NCBI RefSeq assembly: GCF_001645125.1
Contig: NZ_LXKA01000143.1
Span: 1-64,000 of the forward strand
Source of the DNA: Paraburkholderia ginsengiterrae
GTDB taxonomy: Bacteria > Pseudomonadota > Gammaproteobacteria > Burkholderiales > Burkholderiaceae
Length of the DNA stretch: 64,000 nt
Direction of reading: 5' to 3'
Part shown: positions 7,577-17,207 of the stretch, piece after piece
Position numbering within the stretch: position 1 is the first letter of the stretch
Layout of the letters: each line of letters starts with the position of its first letter
Made by a program: the position numbers and the translations under genes
The notes under the pieces: model-generated
What the model was told of the DNA's origin: nothing
The model's input: the letters and a program-made list of their open reading frames with translations, nothing else
Databases searched by the model: none

Positions 7577-8593
7577 ATGAAGCTCAAGAAGGCCATCGAC
7601 CGCATTCCTGGCGGCCTGATGCTGGTGCCGTTGCTGCTCGGCGCCTGTGTTCACACGTTCGCGCCGGGCGCGGGCAAGTACTTCGGGTCGTTCACCAATG
7701 GTTTGATCGCCGGCACCGTGCCGATTCTGGCGGTGTGGTTCTTCTGCATGGGCGCGACGATCAACCTGCGCGCGACCGGCACGGTGCTGCGCAAGTCGGG
7801 CACGCTGCTGGTGACCAAAATGGCGGTGGCGTGGATAGCGACGCTGATCGCCTCGCATTTCATTCCCGTCGACGGCATCAAGGCGGGGCTCTTCGCGGGT
7901 CTCTCGGTGCTGGCGATCACGACCTCGATGGACATGACCAACGGCGGTCTCTATGCGGCCGTGATGCAGCAATACGGCAGCAAGGAGGAGGCGGGCGCGT
8001 TCGTGCTGATGTCGGTCGAATCGGGCCCGCTCGTCAGCATGATCATTCTCGGCGCGGCGGGTGTGGCGTTCTTCGAGCCGCGACTGTTCGTCGGCGCGGT
8101 GCTGCCGTTCCTGATCGGCTTCACGCTGGGCAATATCGACAGCGATCTGCGCGAGTTCTTCGGACGCTGCGTGCATCCGCTGATTCCGTTTTTCGGCTTC
8201 GCGCTCGGCAACGGCATCGACCTGAACGTGATTGTGAAGAGCGGCATTCCGGGCGTCGTGCTCGGCCTCGCGGTGATCGTCGTGACGGGCATTCCGCTGA
8301 TTCTCGCCGACCGCTGGATCGCCGGGGGTAATGGGGCGGCGGGGCTGGCGGCATCGTCGACGGCGGGCGCCGCGGTGGCGAATCCGGCGATCATTGGCGA
8401 GATGATTCCGAGCTTCAAGCCACTGGTGCCGGCGGCGACGGCGATGGTGGCGACGTCCTGTCTCGTGACGGCGATTCTGGTGCCGATTCTCACCGCGCTG
8501 TGGGTGCGCCGGCATAACGCGCGTGATGTGCTGCGCGAAGAACCGGCTGGGGTGGCGGCGGCGCCGCTCAACGAGCGGGACGTGCATGTTTGA
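7577..8593 (+). CDS. kdgT: 2-keto-3-deoxygluconate permease
   Basis: 338 aa, about ten membrane helices, the expected size for KdgT. The start region ([22 protein letters not shown]) and later [17 protein letters not shown] and [17 protein letters not shown] are family hallmarks. It is a proton symporter for 2-keto-3-deoxygluconate, bringing the end product of kduI/kduD into the cell. GGAGG 6 nt before the ATG. It is divergent from kduI across a 314-bp region with two IclR-type sites. KDG kinase and KDPG aldolase genes are not in the window. Confidence 0.93.
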   Translation: MKLKKAIDRIPGGLMLVPLLLGACVHTFAPGAGKYFGSFTNGLIAGTVPILAVWFFCMGATINLRATGTVLRKSGTLLVTKMAVAWIATLIASHFIPVDGIKAGLFAGLSVLAITTSMDMTNGGLYAAVMQQYGSKEEAGAFVLMSVESGPLVSMIILGAAGVAFFEPRLFVGAVLPFLIGFTLGNIDSDLREFFGRCVHPLIPFFGFALGNGIDLNVIVKSGIPGVVLGLAVIVVTGIPLILADRWIAGGNGAAGLAASSTAGAAVANPAIIGEMIPSFKPLVPAATAMVATSCLVTAILVPILTALWVRRHNARDVLREEPAGVAAAPLNERDVHV

Positions 8594-8680
8594 GAAGGCC
8601 GGGTGAGGCGGGCGCGGCGTGGTGGGTCGGCTTGTCAGCGTATCTCGGGGAAGCGCCAGCCGTGAATCACGGACGGCATA

Positions 8681-9256
8681 TCACCGCGCCAGCTTGTCTT
8701 CCAGCATCGCCTTCACCTCGGGCCATTCATCGTCGATGATGCTAAAGCGCACCGAATTGCGCTTGCGTCCGTCCGGCATGATCCGCTCGTGCCGGACCAC
8801 GCCTTCCAGCTTCGCGCCGATCCGCTGAATCGCGGCGCGCGATTTCTCGTTGAGTTCGTCCGTGGTGAACTGCACGCGCACGCATTGCATGACGTCGAAT
8901 GCGTGGCACAGCAGCAGATACTTCGCCTCGGTGTTCACCGCCGAGCGCTGTACCGATTCGCTCAACCACGTGTGGCCGATCTCCAGCTTGCGATTTGCCC
9001 GGTCGATTTTCCAGAACCGCGTACTGCCGACTATCGCACCGGTATCGCGCCGCACGATCACGAACGGCATCACGGTGCCAGCCGCACGGCCGTCCAGTGC
9101 GGCCGCGATATAGCCGCCGATGGTGTCCGGTCCCGGCACGACGGTCAGCTTCATGTTCCAGAGTTGCCCGTCCGCGGCGGCGTCGAGCAAACCTTGCGCG
9201 TCGTCCAATTGAAGCGGCCTGAGCTCCACGGTCTTGCCGGTCAGTGTGGGTTGCAT
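8681..9256 (-). CDS. GNAT-family N-acetyltransferase (RimJ/RimL-like)
   Basis: 191 aa. The RimJ/RimL-type layout is visible: an N-terminal ELRPLQLDDAQGLLDAA segment, then IVGSTRFW, EIGHTWLSESVQRSAVNTEAK (acetyl-CoA binding loop region), and NEKSRAAIQRIGAKLEGV. Such enzymes acetylate protein N-termini or small amines; the substrate cannot be told. No ribosome-binding site is clear at the start. It has no obvious operon partner; a terminator for the upstream aldehyde dehydrogenase separates the two. Confidence 0.85.
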   Translation of the reverse strand: MQPTLTGKTVELRPLQLDDAQGLLDAAADGQLWNMKLTVVPGPDTIGGYIAAALDGRAAGTVMPFVIVRRDTGAIVGSTRFWKIDRANRKLEIGHTWLSESVQRSAVNTEAKYLLLCHAFDVMQCVRVQFTTDELNEKSRAAIQRIGAKLEGVVRHERIMPDGRKRNSVRFSIIDDEWPEVKAMLEDKLAR

Positions 9257-9288
9257 GGGTCAACGTTAATTTACGGGTCGTCAGAATG

Positions 9289-9321
9289 AAAAAGGGTCCG
9301 CGAGCGGCAGCTCGCGGACCC
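9289..9321 (-). terminator. Rho-independent terminator after the aldehyde dehydrogenase gene
   Basis: A perfect 12-bp stem (GGGTCCGCGAGC at 9294-9305 with GCTCGCGGACCC at 9310-9321, tetraloop GGCA) is followed on the minus strand by TTTTT. It lies 73 bp beyond the stop codon of the dehydrogenase. Confidence 0.85.
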
Positions 9322-9393
9322 GGTGCGGATACGGCAGGAATCGCCGGCGGCTCAATAATTCAGGAACTCAGGAGCGCGCCGCCGCAATCCGCC

Positions 9394-10839
9394 TTAAACC
9401 GCGGTCACCGACACCGACTTGGTCACCAGATAAGCTTCCATCGCTTCCGGTCCGCCTTCCGAGCCGTAGCCGGAGTCCTTCACGCCGCCAAACGGCATTT
9501 CCGGCCAAGGCGTAGCCGGCTGGTTGATCCACAGCATGCCGACTTCCAGTTGCTGCGACAGCAGATGCACGTTGCTGAACGACTTCGTGAACGCATAGCC
9601 CGCGAGGCCGAACGGCAGACGGTTGGATTCGGCGATCGCCTCCTCGAGCTTGTCGAAGCCGCGAATCGCGGCGATCGGGCCGAACGGCTCGTTGTTGAAC
9701 ACGTCCGCTTCGAGCGACACGTTGGTCAGCACGGTCGGCGCGAAAAAGTTGCCCTCCGAGCCCACCCGCTCGCCACCCGTCGCGACCGTGGCGCCGGTCT
9801 TGCGCGCATCGTCCAGCACCTTGCTCATCGCCGTGAGGCGGCGCGCGTTGGCGAGCGGCCCGAGCGTCGTGCCCTCGGCGAGGCCGTCACCCAGCTTGAG
9901 GCTTTCAGCATGCTTGACGAGCGCCGCGGCGAATTCCTCGCGGATGCTGTTGTGCACCAGGAAACGCGTCGGCGAGATGCAGACCTGGCCCGCATTGCGG
10001 AATTTCGCGCCGCCGGCCGCCTTAACGGCGAGGGCCACGTCGGCGTCTTCAGCCACGATCACCGGCGCATGGCCGCCCAGTTCCATCGTCGCGCGCTTCA
10101 TGTGCGTACCGGCCAGCGCCGCCAGCTGCTTGCCGACCGGCGTCGAGCCGGTAAACGTCACCTTGCGGATCACCGGATGCGGGATCAGGTAGCCGGAAAT
10201 CTCCGCCGGGTCGCCGTACACGAGGCCGACCGTGCCCGCCGGCACGCCCGCTTCGACGAACGCCTGCAGCAGCGCCGCCGGCGACGCCGGGGTTTCTTCC
10301 GGGGCCTTGACGAGGAACGAGCAGCCGCAGGCGAGCGCCGCGCTCAGCTTGCGCACCACCTGGTTGACCGGGAAGTTCCACGGCGTGAACGCCGCCACCG
10401 GGCCGATCGGCTCCTTGAGCACCTGCTGGTGGACCGCCAGGTTGCGCGACGGCACGACCCGGCCGTAGACACGGCGGCCCTCGTCGGCGAACCATTCGAT
10501 GATATCGGCCGCCGACAGCACTTCCACGCGTGCTTCGGCAAACGGCTTGCCCTGTTCGAGCGTCATCAGCCGGGCGATGTCCGAGGCGCGCTCGCGCACC
10601 AGCGCGGCGGCCTTGCGCATGGTGGTGGCTCGCTCGTTGGCGGGCACCTTGCGCCAGGCCTCGAAGCCGCGCTGCGCGGCGGCCAGCGCCCGGTCCAGAT
10701 CCGCAATGCCGGCATGCGCCACCTTGCCGATCGCCTGGCCGGTGGCGGGGTTGATGACGTCGAGGGTCTTGCCGCTGGCTGCGTCGCACCATTCGCCGTT
10801 GATCAGAAGTCGCGTATCTGTATAGTTCGAGGTGGCCAT
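9394..10839 (-). CDS. NAD(P)-dependent aldehyde dehydrogenase, succinate-semialdehyde type
   Basis: 481 aa, full length for the aldehyde dehydrogenase superfamily. [10 protein letters not shown], the cofactor loop [11 protein letters not shown], the catalytic Glu in [11 protein letters not shown] and the catalytic Cys in [11 protein letters not shown] are all present. Closest by eye to GabD-like succinate-semialdehyde and 2-oxoglutarate-semialdehyde dehydrogenases. The second would suit sugar-acid breakdown next to the kdu genes, but sequence alone does not decide. AGGAAA lies upstream of the start at 10839; the frame is open further upstream without a better start. Monocistronic, with its own terminator. 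Confidence 0.85.
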   Translation of the reverse strand: MATSNYTDTRLLINGEWCDAASGKTLDVINPATGQAIGKVAHAGIADLDRALAAAQRGFEAWRKVPANERATTMRKAAALVRERASDIARLMTLEQGKPFAEARVEVLSAADIIEWFADEGRRVYGRVVPSRNLAVHQQVLKEPIGPVAAFTPWNFPVNQVVRKLSAALACGCSFLVKAPEETPASPAALLQAFVEAGVPAGTVGLVYGDPAEISGYLIPHPVIRKVTFTGSTPVGKQLAALAGTHMKRATMELGGHAPVIVAEDADVALAVKAAGGAKFRNAGQVCISPTRFLVHNSIREEFAAALVKHAESLKLGDGLAEGTTLGPLANARRLTAMSKVLDDARKTGATVATGGERVGSEGNFFAPTVLTNVSLEADVFNNEPFGPIAAIRGFDKLEEAIAESNRLPFGLAGYAFTKSFSNVHLLSQQLEVGMLWINQPATPWPEMPFGGVKDSGYGSEGGPEAMEAYLVTKSVSVTAV

Positions 10840-11145
10840 GCTGGGGTTTCCTGTAGGTGGGAAAGACAGAAAAGGCAGGCCGCGCGGTCTTGAATCATTG
10901 GGCTGGGCCCGCGCGGCCATGGATGGACTGCCGATACCAATTATCTTATCTGATTGTGGGCGAGCGCACCGGCGGGCGGCGCTGCAATGGTGCGCGGCAT
11001 GCGTTATGCTTGCGGGGCGTCGCGGCGGCGAATCTGCGTTGATTCGGCTGCCGGTGCGCACTTTCACACTCTTGACATGAAAGGCGGGGTGAGATTCGTG
11101 CAGGCGATTTCCGCGCAGCGGAGCCGCAGGTTACCGAGTATTTTT
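10840..11145. other. Intergenic region between aldehyde dehydrogenase and hpnJ
   Basis: No gene is supported. This is the divergent promoter region; the hpnJ promoter box follows at 11146-11178. Frames here are short and lack ribosome-binding sites. Confidence 0.5.
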
Positions 11146-11178
11146 CTTAAGGTTTCCTTCAGCTTTGCTCCGTAGTAT
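11146..11178 (+). promoter_or_regulatory. PmrA/QseB-type box and -10 element before hpnJ
   Basis: CTTAAG (11146-11151), five bases, CTTCAG (11157-11162), ten bases, TAGTAT (11173-11178). The half-sites are 11 bp apart and occupy the -35 region. The same layout occurs before the gene at 17418 and before cytochrome b561. Confidence 0.65.
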
Positions 11179-11269
11179 CTGCGCGATTACCTGCATCCTC
11201 GCGGGCAAGAGTTCCAATAGTTTTTGACAGAGAACTGAAAGCGCCGATTAAAGGCTTGCTGGAGCATCC

Positions 11270-12691
11270 ATGAAAACCCTGTTCTTGCAGGCGCCGTCGT
11301 ACGACGGCTTCGATGGTGGCGCGGGTTCGCGCTATCAGGCCAAGCGTGAAGTCCGCTCATTCTGGTATCCCACGTGGCTCGCGCAGCCCGCCGCACTGGT
11401 ACCCGACAGCCGTGTACTCGACGCCCCCGCCGACGGACTGTCCGTCGAAGCCACGCTCGATATTGCGCAGCAATATGATCTGGTGGTCATCCACACCAGC
11501 ACCCCGTCTTTCCCCACCGACGCACTGTTTGCCGAAGACCTGAAAAAGCGCAAGGCATCGCTGCTGGTCGGCATGGTCGGCGCGAAGGTCGCGGTCGACC
11601 CGCACAACTCGCTCACCGCGAGCGAGGCGATCGACTTCGTCTGCCGCGAGGAATTCGACTTCACCTGCCAGGAAGTTGCCGAAGGCAAACCGCTCGCGCA
11701 GATCAAGGGTCTTAGCTACCGCGCGGCCGACGGTTCGATCGAGCACAACGAAGCGCGTCCGATCCTCGAGAACATGGACGAGCTGCCGTTCGTCGCGCCG
11801 GTGTACAAGCGCGACCTGACGATCAACAACTACTTCATCGGCTACCTGAAGCACCCGTACGTGTCGATCTACACGGGCCGCGGCTGCCGCTCCAAGTGCA
11901 CCTTCTGCCTGTGGCCGCAAACCGTGGGCGGGCACCGCTACCGTACGCGCTCGGTCGAGAACGTGCTGGAAGAAGTGAAGTGGATTCGCGACAACATGCC
12001 TGAAGTCAAGGAGATCATGTTCGACGACGACACCTTCACCGACTTCAAGCCGCGCGTCGAGGAAATTGCCCGCGGCCTGGGCAAGCTCGGCGTGACGTGG
12101 TCGTGCAACGCGAAGGCGAACGTGCCGTACTCCACGCTGAAGATCATGAAGGAAAACGGCCTGCGCCTGCTGCTGGTCGGCTACGAATCCGGCGACGACC
12201 AGATCCTGCTGAACATCAAGAAGGGCCTGCGCACGGATATCGCGCGCCGCTTCAGCGACGACTGCCGCAAGCTCGGCATCAAGATTCACGGCACCTTCAT
12301 TCTCGGTCTGCCGGGCGAAACGCAGGACACGATCCAGAAGACCATCGAGTACGCGAAAGAGATCAATCCGCACACCATCCAGGTTTCGCTCGCCGCGCCG
12401 TACCCCGGCACGACGCTCTACAACCAGGCGGTGGAAAACGGCTGGCTCGAAGAGAACAAGGTGATCAACCTCGTCAGCAAGGAAGGCGTGCAGCTCGCGG
12501 CGATCGGCTATCCGCATCTGTCGCGCGACGAGATCTATCATCAGCTCGAGAACTTCTACAAGCGGTTCTATTTCCGCCCGTCGAAGATCTGGGAAATCCT
12601 CCGCGAGATGTTGACGAGCTGGGACATGATGAAACGGCGTCTGCGTGAAGGCGTCGAGTTTTTCCGCTTCCTGCGCGCTCACCAAGCGTGA
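11270..12691 (+). CDS. hpnJ: Hopanoid biosynthesis radical SAM protein HpnJ
   Basis: 473 aa. An N-terminal cobalamin-binding-like domain (about residues 1-150) precedes a radical SAM core with the cluster motif C206-R-S-K-C210-T-F-C213. The start MKTLFLQAPSYDGFDGGAGSRYQ and the whole length match HpnJ. In Burkholderia, HpnJ is needed to turn bacteriohopanetetrol glucosamine into the cyclitol ether by ring contraction (established for B. cenocepacia). TGGAG precedes the ATG. The stop overlaps the next gene's GTG start (GTGA), so translation is coupled. Confidence 0.92.
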   Translation: MKTLFLQAPSYDGFDGGAGSRYQAKREVRSFWYPTWLAQPAALVPDSRVLDAPADGLSVEATLDIAQQYDLVVIHTSTPSFPTDALFAEDLKKRKASLLVGMVGAKVAVDPHNSLTASEAIDFVCREEFDFTCQEVAEGKPLAQIKGLSYRAADGSIEHNEARPILENMDELPFVAPVYKRDLTINNYFIGYLKHPYVSIYTGRGCRSKCTFCLWPQTVGGHRYRTRSVENVLEEVKWIRDNMPEVKEIMFDDDTFTDFKPRVEEIARGLGKLGVTWSCNAKANVPYSTLKIMKENGLRLLLVGYESGDDQILLNIKKGLRTDIARRFSDDCRKLGIKIHGTFILGLPGETQDTIQKTIEYAKEINPHTIQVSLAAPYPGTTLYNQAVENGWLEENKVINLVSKEGVQLAAIGYPHLSRDEIYHQLENFYKRFYFRPSKIWEILREMLTSWDMMKRRLREGVEFFRFLRAHQA

Positions 12692-13848
12692 ACGCCGCGC
12701 ACCTGCTCGCCGTCACGCTAGCCTATGCGTGCGCGGCGGGCGCCATTTTCGGCATCGGTTACACCCTGCTCGCGAGTGTGCTGATCGGACGGTTCTTCGC
12801 GCGCCCGGTGTCCGAGCCGACCAGCTTTCCGCCGGTTACGATCCTCAAGCCGTTGCACGGCAATGAATGGGCGTTGCTCGACAATCTGTCGAGCTTCTGC
12901 CGGCAGGATTACCCCGGGCCTGTACAGTTCGTGTTTGGCGTGCACGACTCGGCCGATCCCGCGCTGCAAACCGTCGACGATCTGCGGCGGCTCTTTCCCG
13001 AAGCGGACATCACCGTGGTCGCGGATGCGCGTCTGTACGGTCCGAACCGCAAGATCAGCAATATCCTCAATATGCTTCCGCAAGCGCGGCACGACGTGCT
13101 GGCGTTTGCCGACAGCGACGTGAGCGTCGCGCCGAACTATCTGCGTAACGTGATCGGCGAATTGCAGAAGCCCGGCGTGGGGCTCGTCACCTGCGTGTAC
13201 CGTGGGCAGCCCGATCCGGGTTTCTGGCCGCGCCTGTCGGCCAAGGCCACCAACTATCAATTCCTGCCCGGCGTCGTGACCGGTCTCGCGCTCGGACTCG
13301 CGCGGCCGTGCTTCGGGCAGACCATCGTGATGCGGCGCGATACGTTCGAAAAAATCGGCGGCTTTACGCCGTTCGTGCGGCACCTGGCCGAGGATCACGC
13401 AATCGGCGAAGCGGTGCGCATGGTTGGCGAGAAGGTGGCGATTCCGCCGTTCACGATCTCGCATGCCTGCGTCGAAGCGAGCGCGAGGCAATTGATCGCG
13501 CATGAACTGCGGTGGAGCCGCACGATCCGCAGTATCGATCCGCTCGGCCATCTCGGCTCGGCGTTGATTCATCCCCTCGCGTTTGCCTCGCTCGCCGTGC
13601 TGTTTTCCGGTGGTGCTTGGTGGGCGTGTGCGCTCGCGCTGACGGCCATGTGCGCGCGGCTCGCGCTCAAGGTACTGTCCGACCGCGCGTTGCGGCAGGC
13701 GCACCGCGACCTGTGGCTGCTGCCGTTGTGGGATATCGTATCGTTCGCGATTTTTGTCGCGAGCTTCCGGTCGTCGCGTGTCATCTGGCGCGGCTTCAGC
13801 TTCAAGGTGGACGGCGACGGTCTGTTGTCGGCGGCGCAGGACGAATGA
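12688..13848 (+). CDS. HpnI-like hopanoid glycosyltransferase (first copy)
   Basis: 386 aa, GT2/GT21 type related to ceramide glucosyltransferases. A membrane helix at the N-terminus is followed by VTILKPLHGNEW, the ADSDV metal-binding segment, and a C-terminal LRWSRTIR (QxxRW-like) motif before further membrane helices. HpnI adds a sugar to bacteriohopanetetrol on the pathway to hopanoid glucosamine. It starts with GTG overlapping hpnJ's stop. A second HpnI-like gene lies at 17790; that one is coupled to hpnK and is the more likely classical HpnI. Confidence 0.85.
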   Translation: MNAAHLLAVTLAYACAAGAIFGIGYTLLASVLIGRFFARPVSEPTSFPPVTILKPLHGNEWALLDNLSSFCRQDYPGPVQFVFGVHDSADPALQTVDDLRRLFPEADITVVADARLYGPNRKISNILNMLPQARHDVLAFADSDVSVAPNYLRNVIGELQKPGVGLVTCVYRGQPDPGFWPRLSAKATNYQFLPGVVTGLALGLARPCFGQTIVMRRDTFEKIGGFTPFVRHLAEDHAIGEAVRMVGEKVAIPPFTISHACVEASARQLIAHELRWSRTIRSIDPLGHLGSALIHPLAFASLAVLFSGGAWWACALALTAMCARLALKVLSDRALRQAHRDLWLLPLWDIVSFAIFVASFRSSRVIWRGFSFKVDGDGLLSAAQDE

Positions 13849-13952
13849 CGAATAAAGGGCAGTCTGGATCGGTAATGATGGGCAAGTTTTCCAACGAAAG
13901 CATTGAAGGCCGGGCAACCGGCACGGAGCGCACGTACGAGGTGGCAGCGTGA
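13845..13952 (+). CDS. Candidate 35-aa coupling ORF between hpnI-like and hpnL-like genes
   Basis: Its ATG overlaps the stop of the preceding glycosyltransferase (ATGA), and its stop (TGA at 13950-13952) overlaps the start of the next gene (GTGATG). The peptide begins MTNKGQSGSVMMGKF and is hydrophilic, with no signal or membrane segment. The exact fit into the 100-bp gap suggests it is translated, perhaps only to carry ribosomes to the next gene. No family recognised. Confidence 0.4.
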   Translation: MTNKGQSGSVMMGKFSNESIEGRATGTERTYEVAA

Positions 13953-15001
13953 TGAAGCATCTCGGCCGTTTCGCCGCGCTCGCCGGCTTGCTGGCGTCGC
14001 TCTGGCTCGTCTGGCAGGACAATCCTGGCGCGGTGCTCGACGCGCTGCGGGCAGCCGGCGCGGGCCTCCTGCTGGCCGCACTGGCGCACGTGCTGCCCAT
14101 GCTCGCCAACGCCTGCGACTGGCGCTCGCTGATTCGCGGCGCGAACCGGCCCAGCGTGCTCAGGATGCTGCACCTGGTGTGGGTGCGCGAGTCGGTCAAT
14201 TGCATGTTGCCGGTGGCGCGCATCGGCGGCGAGGTGGTGTCGTTCCGCATGCTCAAGCGTTGGGGCGTGCGGCCGTCCACGGCGGTAGGCAGCATCATCG
14301 TCGATATGCAGCTTACGGTGATCAGCCAGCTGCTCTTCACCATGGTCGGCATCGGCTTTCTGTTCGCGCATGCGCACTCCGGCACGCTGCGGCTGGCCGG
14401 TCAGCTGGCGTGGGGCGTGGTGGTGCTCACGCCGCTCCTCGTGCTGTTCGCACTCGTGCAGCACGCAAGCCCGTTCGAGCGCATGACGCGCGCCCTCAAT
14501 CACATCACGAGCGGCAAGCTCGCCGCACTTGTCGGCCAGTCGGCGCAGATCGATCAGTCCATCAAGCTGATCTGGCGCCGGCGTGGCCCGATACTGCGCT
14601 ATCTGTTCTTCTGGCAGCCGCTGCAGTGTTTCCTCACGTCGCTGGAAATCTGGATCGCGCTGTATTTTCTCGGCGTGCACGTCACGCTGGTCGAAGCTGT
14701 CGTGATTGAGTCGCTGATCCAGGCGATCAGCAGCGCGGCGTTCTTCGTGCCGGGCGGCCTCGGGGTGCAGGAAGGCGGCTTCATTCTGATCGGCGGCGCG
14801 CTGGGCATCGATCCGGCCACCTGTCTCGCACTGGCCGGCGCGCGGCGTATTCGCGATCTGGTGATGTTCGTGCCGGGGCTCGTGGCGTGGCAGTTCGCCG
14901 AGTCGCCGAATCGCCTGCACAAGCGCGGCAAGCACGACGAGCGGGCAGGGCGCGTGGCGCTCGCCGAGGGTTCAGTCGTGGGCGATACGGGCCAGCGCTA
15001 A
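13949..15001 (+). CDS. hpnL: HpnL-like membrane protein (lysylphosphatidylglycerol synthetase/flippase fold)
   Basis: 350 aa, about eight membrane helices. CDWRSLIRGAN, NCMLPVARIGGEVVSFRML, SIIVDMQLTVISQLL and FFVPGGLGVQEGGF are typical of the HpnL/UPF0104 family, related to the flippase domain of MprF. A role in moving or processing hopanoid intermediates is presumed from gene context, not proven. The start is GTG at 13949 or ATG at 13952; GAGG lies upstream. Third gene of the hpnJ unit; the next genes are on the other strand. Confidence 0.8.
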   Translation: MMKHLGRFAALAGLLASLWLVWQDNPGAVLDALRAAGAGLLLAALAHVLPMLANACDWRSLIRGANRPSVLRMLHLVWVRESVNCMLPVARIGGEVVSFRMLKRWGVRPSTAVGSIIVDMQLTVISQLLFTMVGIGFLFAHAHSGTLRLAGQLAWGVVVLTPLLVLFALVQHASPFERMTRALNHITSGKLAALVGQSAQIDQSIKLIWRRRGPILRYLFFWQPLQCFLTSLEIWIALYFLGVHVTLVEAVVIESLIQAISSAAFFVPGGLGVQEGGFILIGGALGIDPATCLALAGARRIRDLVMFVPGLVAWQFAESPNRLHKRGKHDERAGRVALAEGSVVGDTGQR

Positions 15002-15030
15002 GGGACAGCACATATGCGCCGGCCGCGCCT

Positions 15031-16431
15031 TCAGCGGGCCTGCGCATAAGCGGGAAACGATACTTCGACGGCGAGACCTTGCTCGCCGATACCGGTGCTG
15101 AGATGCAGGCTCGCGCCGAAATGCTCCGCGATCCGCGCAACAATCGAAAGTCCCAGGCCGCTGCCGGTGGCCTGATTGCCGGTCGCGCGGAAAAAACGAT
15201 GCGTCAGGCGGGCCATGTCGCCCGGTGCGACGCCAGGGCCGTCGTCGCGCACGGTCACTTGCACGCGGTCGTCCATGTGCCGCACCGCGACCTCGATGCT
15301 GCCCCCGGCACGCCCGTACTTGATCGCGTTGTCGAGCAGATTGTCGAACAGGATGCCGATCAGCACGGGCTCCGCGTTGATCTCGGCGCGCATGTCGCCC
15401 GTTAGCACCACACGAATGTTTTTCTGCTGCGCGTTGCGTTCGTTGGCAAGCAACGCGTCTTTAGCCAGCGTGGCCGGCTTGAGCGGCGCGCTCAACATGG
15501 TTTCATGCACGTCCAGGCGCGCGAGCAGCAGCAATTGCTCGGCGAGCCGCGCGCTGCGGTCCACGCCTTGCACCACACGCTCCATGGCGAGGCGCTGCCG
15601 CGCCTTGTCCGGTTCGGCCAGCGCGACCTGGGCCTGCACCTTGATCGCGGCGAGCGGTGTTTTCAGTTCATGAGCGGCGTCGGCGGTAAATGCACGCTCG
15701 CGCTCCAGTGAGCGCAGCAGGCGCGACAGCATCTGATTGATCGCATCGACGAGCGGCCGTACCTCGATTGGCGCGTGGCCGATATCGATCGGCTCCATCC
15801 GGTTGATGTCGCGCGACCGGATCGCCTCCGAGAGCACCCTGAGCGGCTCCAGACTCCAGCCGATGCTGAGCCACACCAGGATCGCGAGCACCGGCAGGGC
15901 CATCAGCGTGGGGCGGGCGATCCGGCTCGCGATGCCGCTCACCAGGTCGCTGCGCGTATTGGCCGGCTCGAACACGCGCACGATGTGGCCGAGCGAGGTG
16001 TCACGCAGCGTGAACGAGTGATACATCTGACCGCCGAGCGTGAGGGTCTGCGCGCCGGTGACGGCGGGCACCGGCAAATCCCATGCTTTGAGCGTTTGCA
16101 ATGCCGGGCTGCCCGCCAGCACGTCGCCGTTCGCGGTGCGCACCTGAAAGAGCGCGTCGCGCGGCAGGGAGTCGTCGTCATCGCTGTCGTTGGCGCCGGC
16201 CTCGCCGCCTCTTTCTTCCTCGCGCACGTCGATGCGCGCGTTGGCGAGCGTCGTGAGATTGCGCTGATCGAGCAAAGCAAGTATCTGGGCCAGTTCCGCG
16301 AGGCGGGCCTCTTCCCACTCGCTGACTTCGCGCTCGGCCTGGCGATAGCTCGTTACCAGCGCCACGCCCCACACCAGCAGGATGCTGGCGAGCACCAGCA
16401 ACGCGAGGCGCCGGCGAATCGACGCGCCCAT
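15031..16431 (-). CDS. Sensor histidine kinase (QseC/PmrB-like)
   Basis: 466 aa. Two membrane helices (about residues 8-28 and 160-180) flank a periplasmic sensor rich in acidic residues (DSDDDDSLPRD). A HAMP region follows, then the H-box with His254 (DAAHELKTPLAA), the N-box DNLLDNAIKYGR, and DDGPGVAPGD plus GSGLGLSIV. The acidic periplasmic patch resembles sensors of cations or cationic peptides (inference). The start overlaps the stop of the response regulator (TGATG). Placed inside the hopanoid cluster. Confidence 0.9.
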   Translation of the reverse strand: MGASIRRRLALLVLASILLVWGVALVTSYRQAEREVSEWEEARLAELAQILALLDQRNLTTLANARIDVREEERGGEAGANDSDDDDSLPRDALFQVRTANGDVLAGSPALQTLKAWDLPVPAVTGAQTLTLGGQMYHSFTLRDTSLGHIVRVFEPANTRSDLVSGIASRIARPTLMALPVLAILVWLSIGWSLEPLRVLSEAIRSRDINRMEPIDIGHAPIEVRPLVDAINQMLSRLLRSLERERAFTADAAHELKTPLAAIKVQAQVALAEPDKARQRLAMERVVQGVDRSARLAEQLLLLARLDVHETMLSAPLKPATLAKDALLANERNAQQKNIRVVLTGDMRAEINAEPVLIGILFDNLLDNAIKYGRAGGSIEVAVRHMDDRVQVTVRDDGPGVAPGDMARLTHRFFRATGNQATGSGLGLSIVARIAEHFGASLHLSTGIGEQGLAVEVSFPAYAQAR

Positions 16432-17090
16432 CAAGCCTTCTCCACTACATAGCCGATATTGCGCACGGTCCTGATCAGCTTGGCGCCGAGCTTTTTGCGC
16501 AGATTGGAGACGTGCACCTCGATCGCATTGCTTTCGATTTCCTCCTGCCACCCGTACAGGCTTTCTTCCAGCCGTGAGCGCGATTGAGGAATCCCCTGAT
16601 TGGTCAGCAACTGCATCAGGATCGCCCACTCGCGCGAGGTGAGGGCGACGCGCGTCGAGCCGATTTCGACGGTCTGAGCGGCCGGATTGACGGTCAGGTC
16701 CCGATAGCGGATCAGCTCGACGCTGCGGCCTTGTGCACGGCGCAGCAAGGCCCGGCAACGGGCAATCAGTTCGGTCAGATCGAACGGCTTGCCGAGATAG
16801 TCGTCGGCGCCCGCTTCGAGGCCGCCAACCCGGTCGACCACCGTGCCGCGCGCGGTCAGCACCAGCACCGGCACGTCCTTGCCCGCATCGCGCAGCCGTT
16901 TCAGCAGGTCCAGCCCCGACACCCGGGGCAGGCCGAGATCGAGCAGCACGAGAGCGTAGGCCGTGGTGTCGAGCGCGAGGCTGGCCTTGTGGCCGTCGCG
17001 CGCCCAGTCTACGGTGAAGCCGGACTGGCGCAGTCCCGCTTCGACACCGCAGCCTATCAGTTCATCGTCTTCAACGAGGAGTACGCGCAT
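16431..17090 (-). CDS. OmpR-family response regulator (PmrA/QseB-like)
   Basis: 219 aa. Receiver domain with acidic pocket VEDDE and phosphorylated Asp51 (LVLLDLGLP), Lys in GKPFDL, then a winged-helix domain with recognition-helix segment ESNAIEVHVSNLRKKLG, as in PmrA/QseB/BasR regulators. It pairs with the kinase downstream. Probable targets are the paired CTTAAG-type boxes before hpnJ, the gene at 17418 and cytochrome b561, and perhaps its own promoter (17136-17152). Confidence 0.9.
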   Translation of the reverse strand: MRVLLVEDDELIGCGVEAGLRQSGFTVDWARDGHKASLALDTTAYALVLLDLGLPRVSGLDLLKRLRDAGKDVPVLVLTARGTVVDRVGGLEAGADDYLGKPFDLTELIARCRALLRRAQGRSVELIRYRDLTVNPAAQTVEIGSTRVALTSREWAILMQLLTNQGIPQSRSRLEESLYGWQEEIESNAIEVHVSNLRKKLGAKLIRTVRNIGYVVEKA

Positions 17091-17135
17091 GAGTCAATTC
17101 ATTCCGTTCGATATTTACAGCTTGGCAGCAGGCAT

Positions 17136-17152
17136 TTTAAATAGGCTTTAAA
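17136..17152. promoter_or_regulatory. TTTAAA-N5-TTTAAA candidate autoregulatory site
   Basis: Two TTTAAA half-sites 11 bp apart, 46 bp upstream of the response regulator start. They match the general PmrA box form HTTAAD-N5-HTTAAD and are unusual in this GC-rich context. Confidence 0.45.
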
Positions 17153-17207
17153 CTGCACTCCGGAAGTTTAACCAGCCTGTTCAATACCTGCTTTGTACGC
17201 TTGCTAT

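Noticed and set aside
9244-10893. 549-aa plus-strand frame opposite the aldehyde dehydrogenase gene
   Set aside because: Same cause: Arg/His-rich antisense reading with no motif.
11357-12685. 442-aa minus-strand frame opposite hpnJ
   Set aside because: Antisense shadow; the plus strand carries an intact radical SAM motif and family-length protein.
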